From positions 124,001 through 188,000 of the forward strand of contig NZ_BMQN01000002.1 of NCBI RefSeq assembly GCF_014648135.1: a stretch of DNA of 64,000 nucleotides, written 5' to 3'. The stretch's first letter is position 1. Each line of letters opens with the position of its first letter. The notes under the pieces were generated by a model. That model ran no database searches, was not told the origin of the DNA, and was given only the letters and a program-made list of their open reading frames with translations. Origin of the DNA: Deinococcus sedimenti (GTDB taxonomy: Bacteria > Deinococcota > Deinococci > Deinococcales > Deinococcaceae). This document shows, piece by piece, positions 63,136 through 64,000 of this stretch. The translations under genes were made by a program, and so were the position numbers.

Positions 63136-64000
63136 GTGACCACCGACACCGCCCACCCCGGCGCCACCCTGCCCGGCACCATGCGCGCCCTGAGCAAACA
63201 ACACGCCCAGGAAGGCATCTGGATGACCGAGGCGCCCGTCCCCACGCCCGGCCCGAACGACCTGCTCATCAAGGTCCGCAAGGGCAGCATCTGCGGCACG
63301 GACGTGCACATCTACAAGTGGGACACCTGGGCGCAGAAGACCATTCCCGTCCCCATGATCGTCGGGCACGAGTACGTGGGCACGGTCGCCGCGATCGGCA
63401 GCGAGGTCCGCGGCTTCCAGATCGGCGACCGCGTCAGCGGCGAGGGCCACGTCACCTGCGGGCACTGCCGCAACTGCCGCGCCGGACGCCGCCACCTGTG
63501 CCGCAACACCCTCGGCGTCGGCGTGAACCGCCCCGGGTCCTTCGCGGAGTACCTCGTGCTGCCCGCCTTCAACGCCTTCAAACTCCCCGACGATATCCCG
63601 GACGACATCGCCGCGATCTTCGATCCCTTCGGGAACGCCGTGCACACCGCCCTGAGCTTCGACCTCGTCGGCGAGGACGTCCTGATCACCGGCGCCGGAC
63701 CCATCGGCGTGATGGCCGCCGCCGTCGCCCGGCACGTCGGCGCGCGCAACGTCGTCATCACGGACATCAACGACTACCGCCTGGACCTCGCCCGGAAGAT
63801 GGGCGTCACCCGCGCCGTGAACGTCGCCCACGAGGACCTCCGCACCGTCATGACCGAACTCGGCATGACCGAAGGCTTCGACGTCGGCCTGGAAATGAGC
63901 GGCTCCGGCCCCGCCTTCGCGCAGATGGTCGACGTCATGAACAACGGCGGCAAGATCGCCCTGCTCGGCATCCCTGCCGGACGCGTGGATATCGACTGGA
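63136..64000 (+). CDS. tdh: L-threonine 3-dehydrogenase (partial, cut by window end)
   Basis: The first 288 codons of a zinc-dependent medium-chain dehydrogenase. Oxidises L-threonine to 2-amino-3-ketobutyrate with NAD. Recognised by [17 protein letters not shown] (catalytic Cys53 and the family-typical H-I-Y-x-W-D), MIVGHEYVG, the four-cysteine structural zinc site [15 protein letters not shown], the Rossmann motif [20 protein letters not shown] and [14 protein letters not shown] start with TAGAAC 7 nt upstream. Its product yields glycine, which the gcvTHP operon here consumes. No stop codon within the window. Confidence 0.93.
   Translation, partial: MTTDTAHPGATLPGTMRALSKQHAQEGIWMTEAPVPTPGPNDLLIKVRKGSICGTDVHIYKWDTWAQKTIPVPMIVGHEYVGTVAAIGSEVRGFQIGDRVSGEGHVTCGHCRNCRAGRRHLCRNTLGVGVNRPGSFAEYLVLPAFNAFKLPDDIPDDIAAIFDPFGNAVHTALSFDLVGEDVLITGAGPIGVMAAAVARHVGARNVVITDINDYRLDLARKMGVTRAVNVAHEDLRTVMTELGMTEGFDVGLEMSGSGPAFAQMVDVMNNGGKIALLGIPAGRVDIDW

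Overview
The window is a GC-rich (roughly two thirds or more G+C), gene-dense bacterial chromosome segment that reads as Deinococcus. Reasons: NucS together with MqnB (futalosine menaquinone route), a DR1199-like DJ-1 protein, a DR1281-like phosphodiesterase, a TopA without zinc fingers but with an Ala/Lys tail, many NUDIX/MazG house-cleaning enzymes, and an abundance of apparently leaderless genes whose -10 box (TANNNT) lies 5-8 nt before the start codon. No rRNA, tRNA, CRISPR, prophage or insertion sequence was seen; this is core chromosome with small accessory or uncharacterised genes.

Layout. 0-5 kb: hsp20 with a consensus promoter and an HspR-type operator, a nucleotidyltransferase-like protein, a PS-decarboxylase-like protein without its self-cleavage serine, a cyclophilin lipoprotein, and a divergent lrp/ald pair. 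5-14 kb: secreted unknown, ABC exporter, aldo/keto reductase, dnaG, and two stress genes (cupin, DJ-1) that share a duplicated promoter region. 14-19 kb: a gap with a promoter sitting directly on a terminator, then the gcvTHP operon. 19-27 kb: RNA 2',3'-cyclic phosphodiesterase, NUDIX, SRPBCC, SDR, MTHFS, a CpdA-like phosphodiesterase, a DUF4394 lipoprotein behind three tandem palindromes, nucS, hisIE and hisF. 27-34 kb: response regulator, DUF72, mqnB, a 38-residue protein, a PEGA-domain secreted protein, and a NUDIX-mazG pair. 34-40 kb: smpB, a degenerate amidase, a GerMN protein and smc, tightly packed. 40-51 kb: amylase, ppc, YmdB/DR1281-like, uspA, U32/RlhA-like, DUF402, NTase and glgC. 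51-64 kb: MFS, GNAT, rnhA, DUF4870, LmbE, topA, ydcF, murJ, small genes and the 5' part of tdh.

Functional threads: one-carbon/glycine metabolism (gcvTHP, MTHFS, tdh, which yields glycine precursor), nucleotide-pool and genome maintenance (NUDIX x2, MazG, NucS, RNase HI, primase, TopI, SMC), cell envelope (MurJ, YdcF, amidase-like, GerMN, PEGA), and glycogen/starch metabolism (glgC, amylase).

The non-coding DNA is the most unusual part. Two families of intergenic palindromes recur: C-rich/G-rich hairpins of the type CCTCCCCC-TCAA-GGGGGAGG, and hairpins whose arms are built from degenerate 7-bp tandem repeats (TGGGTGA/TGGGAAG-like) at five places.
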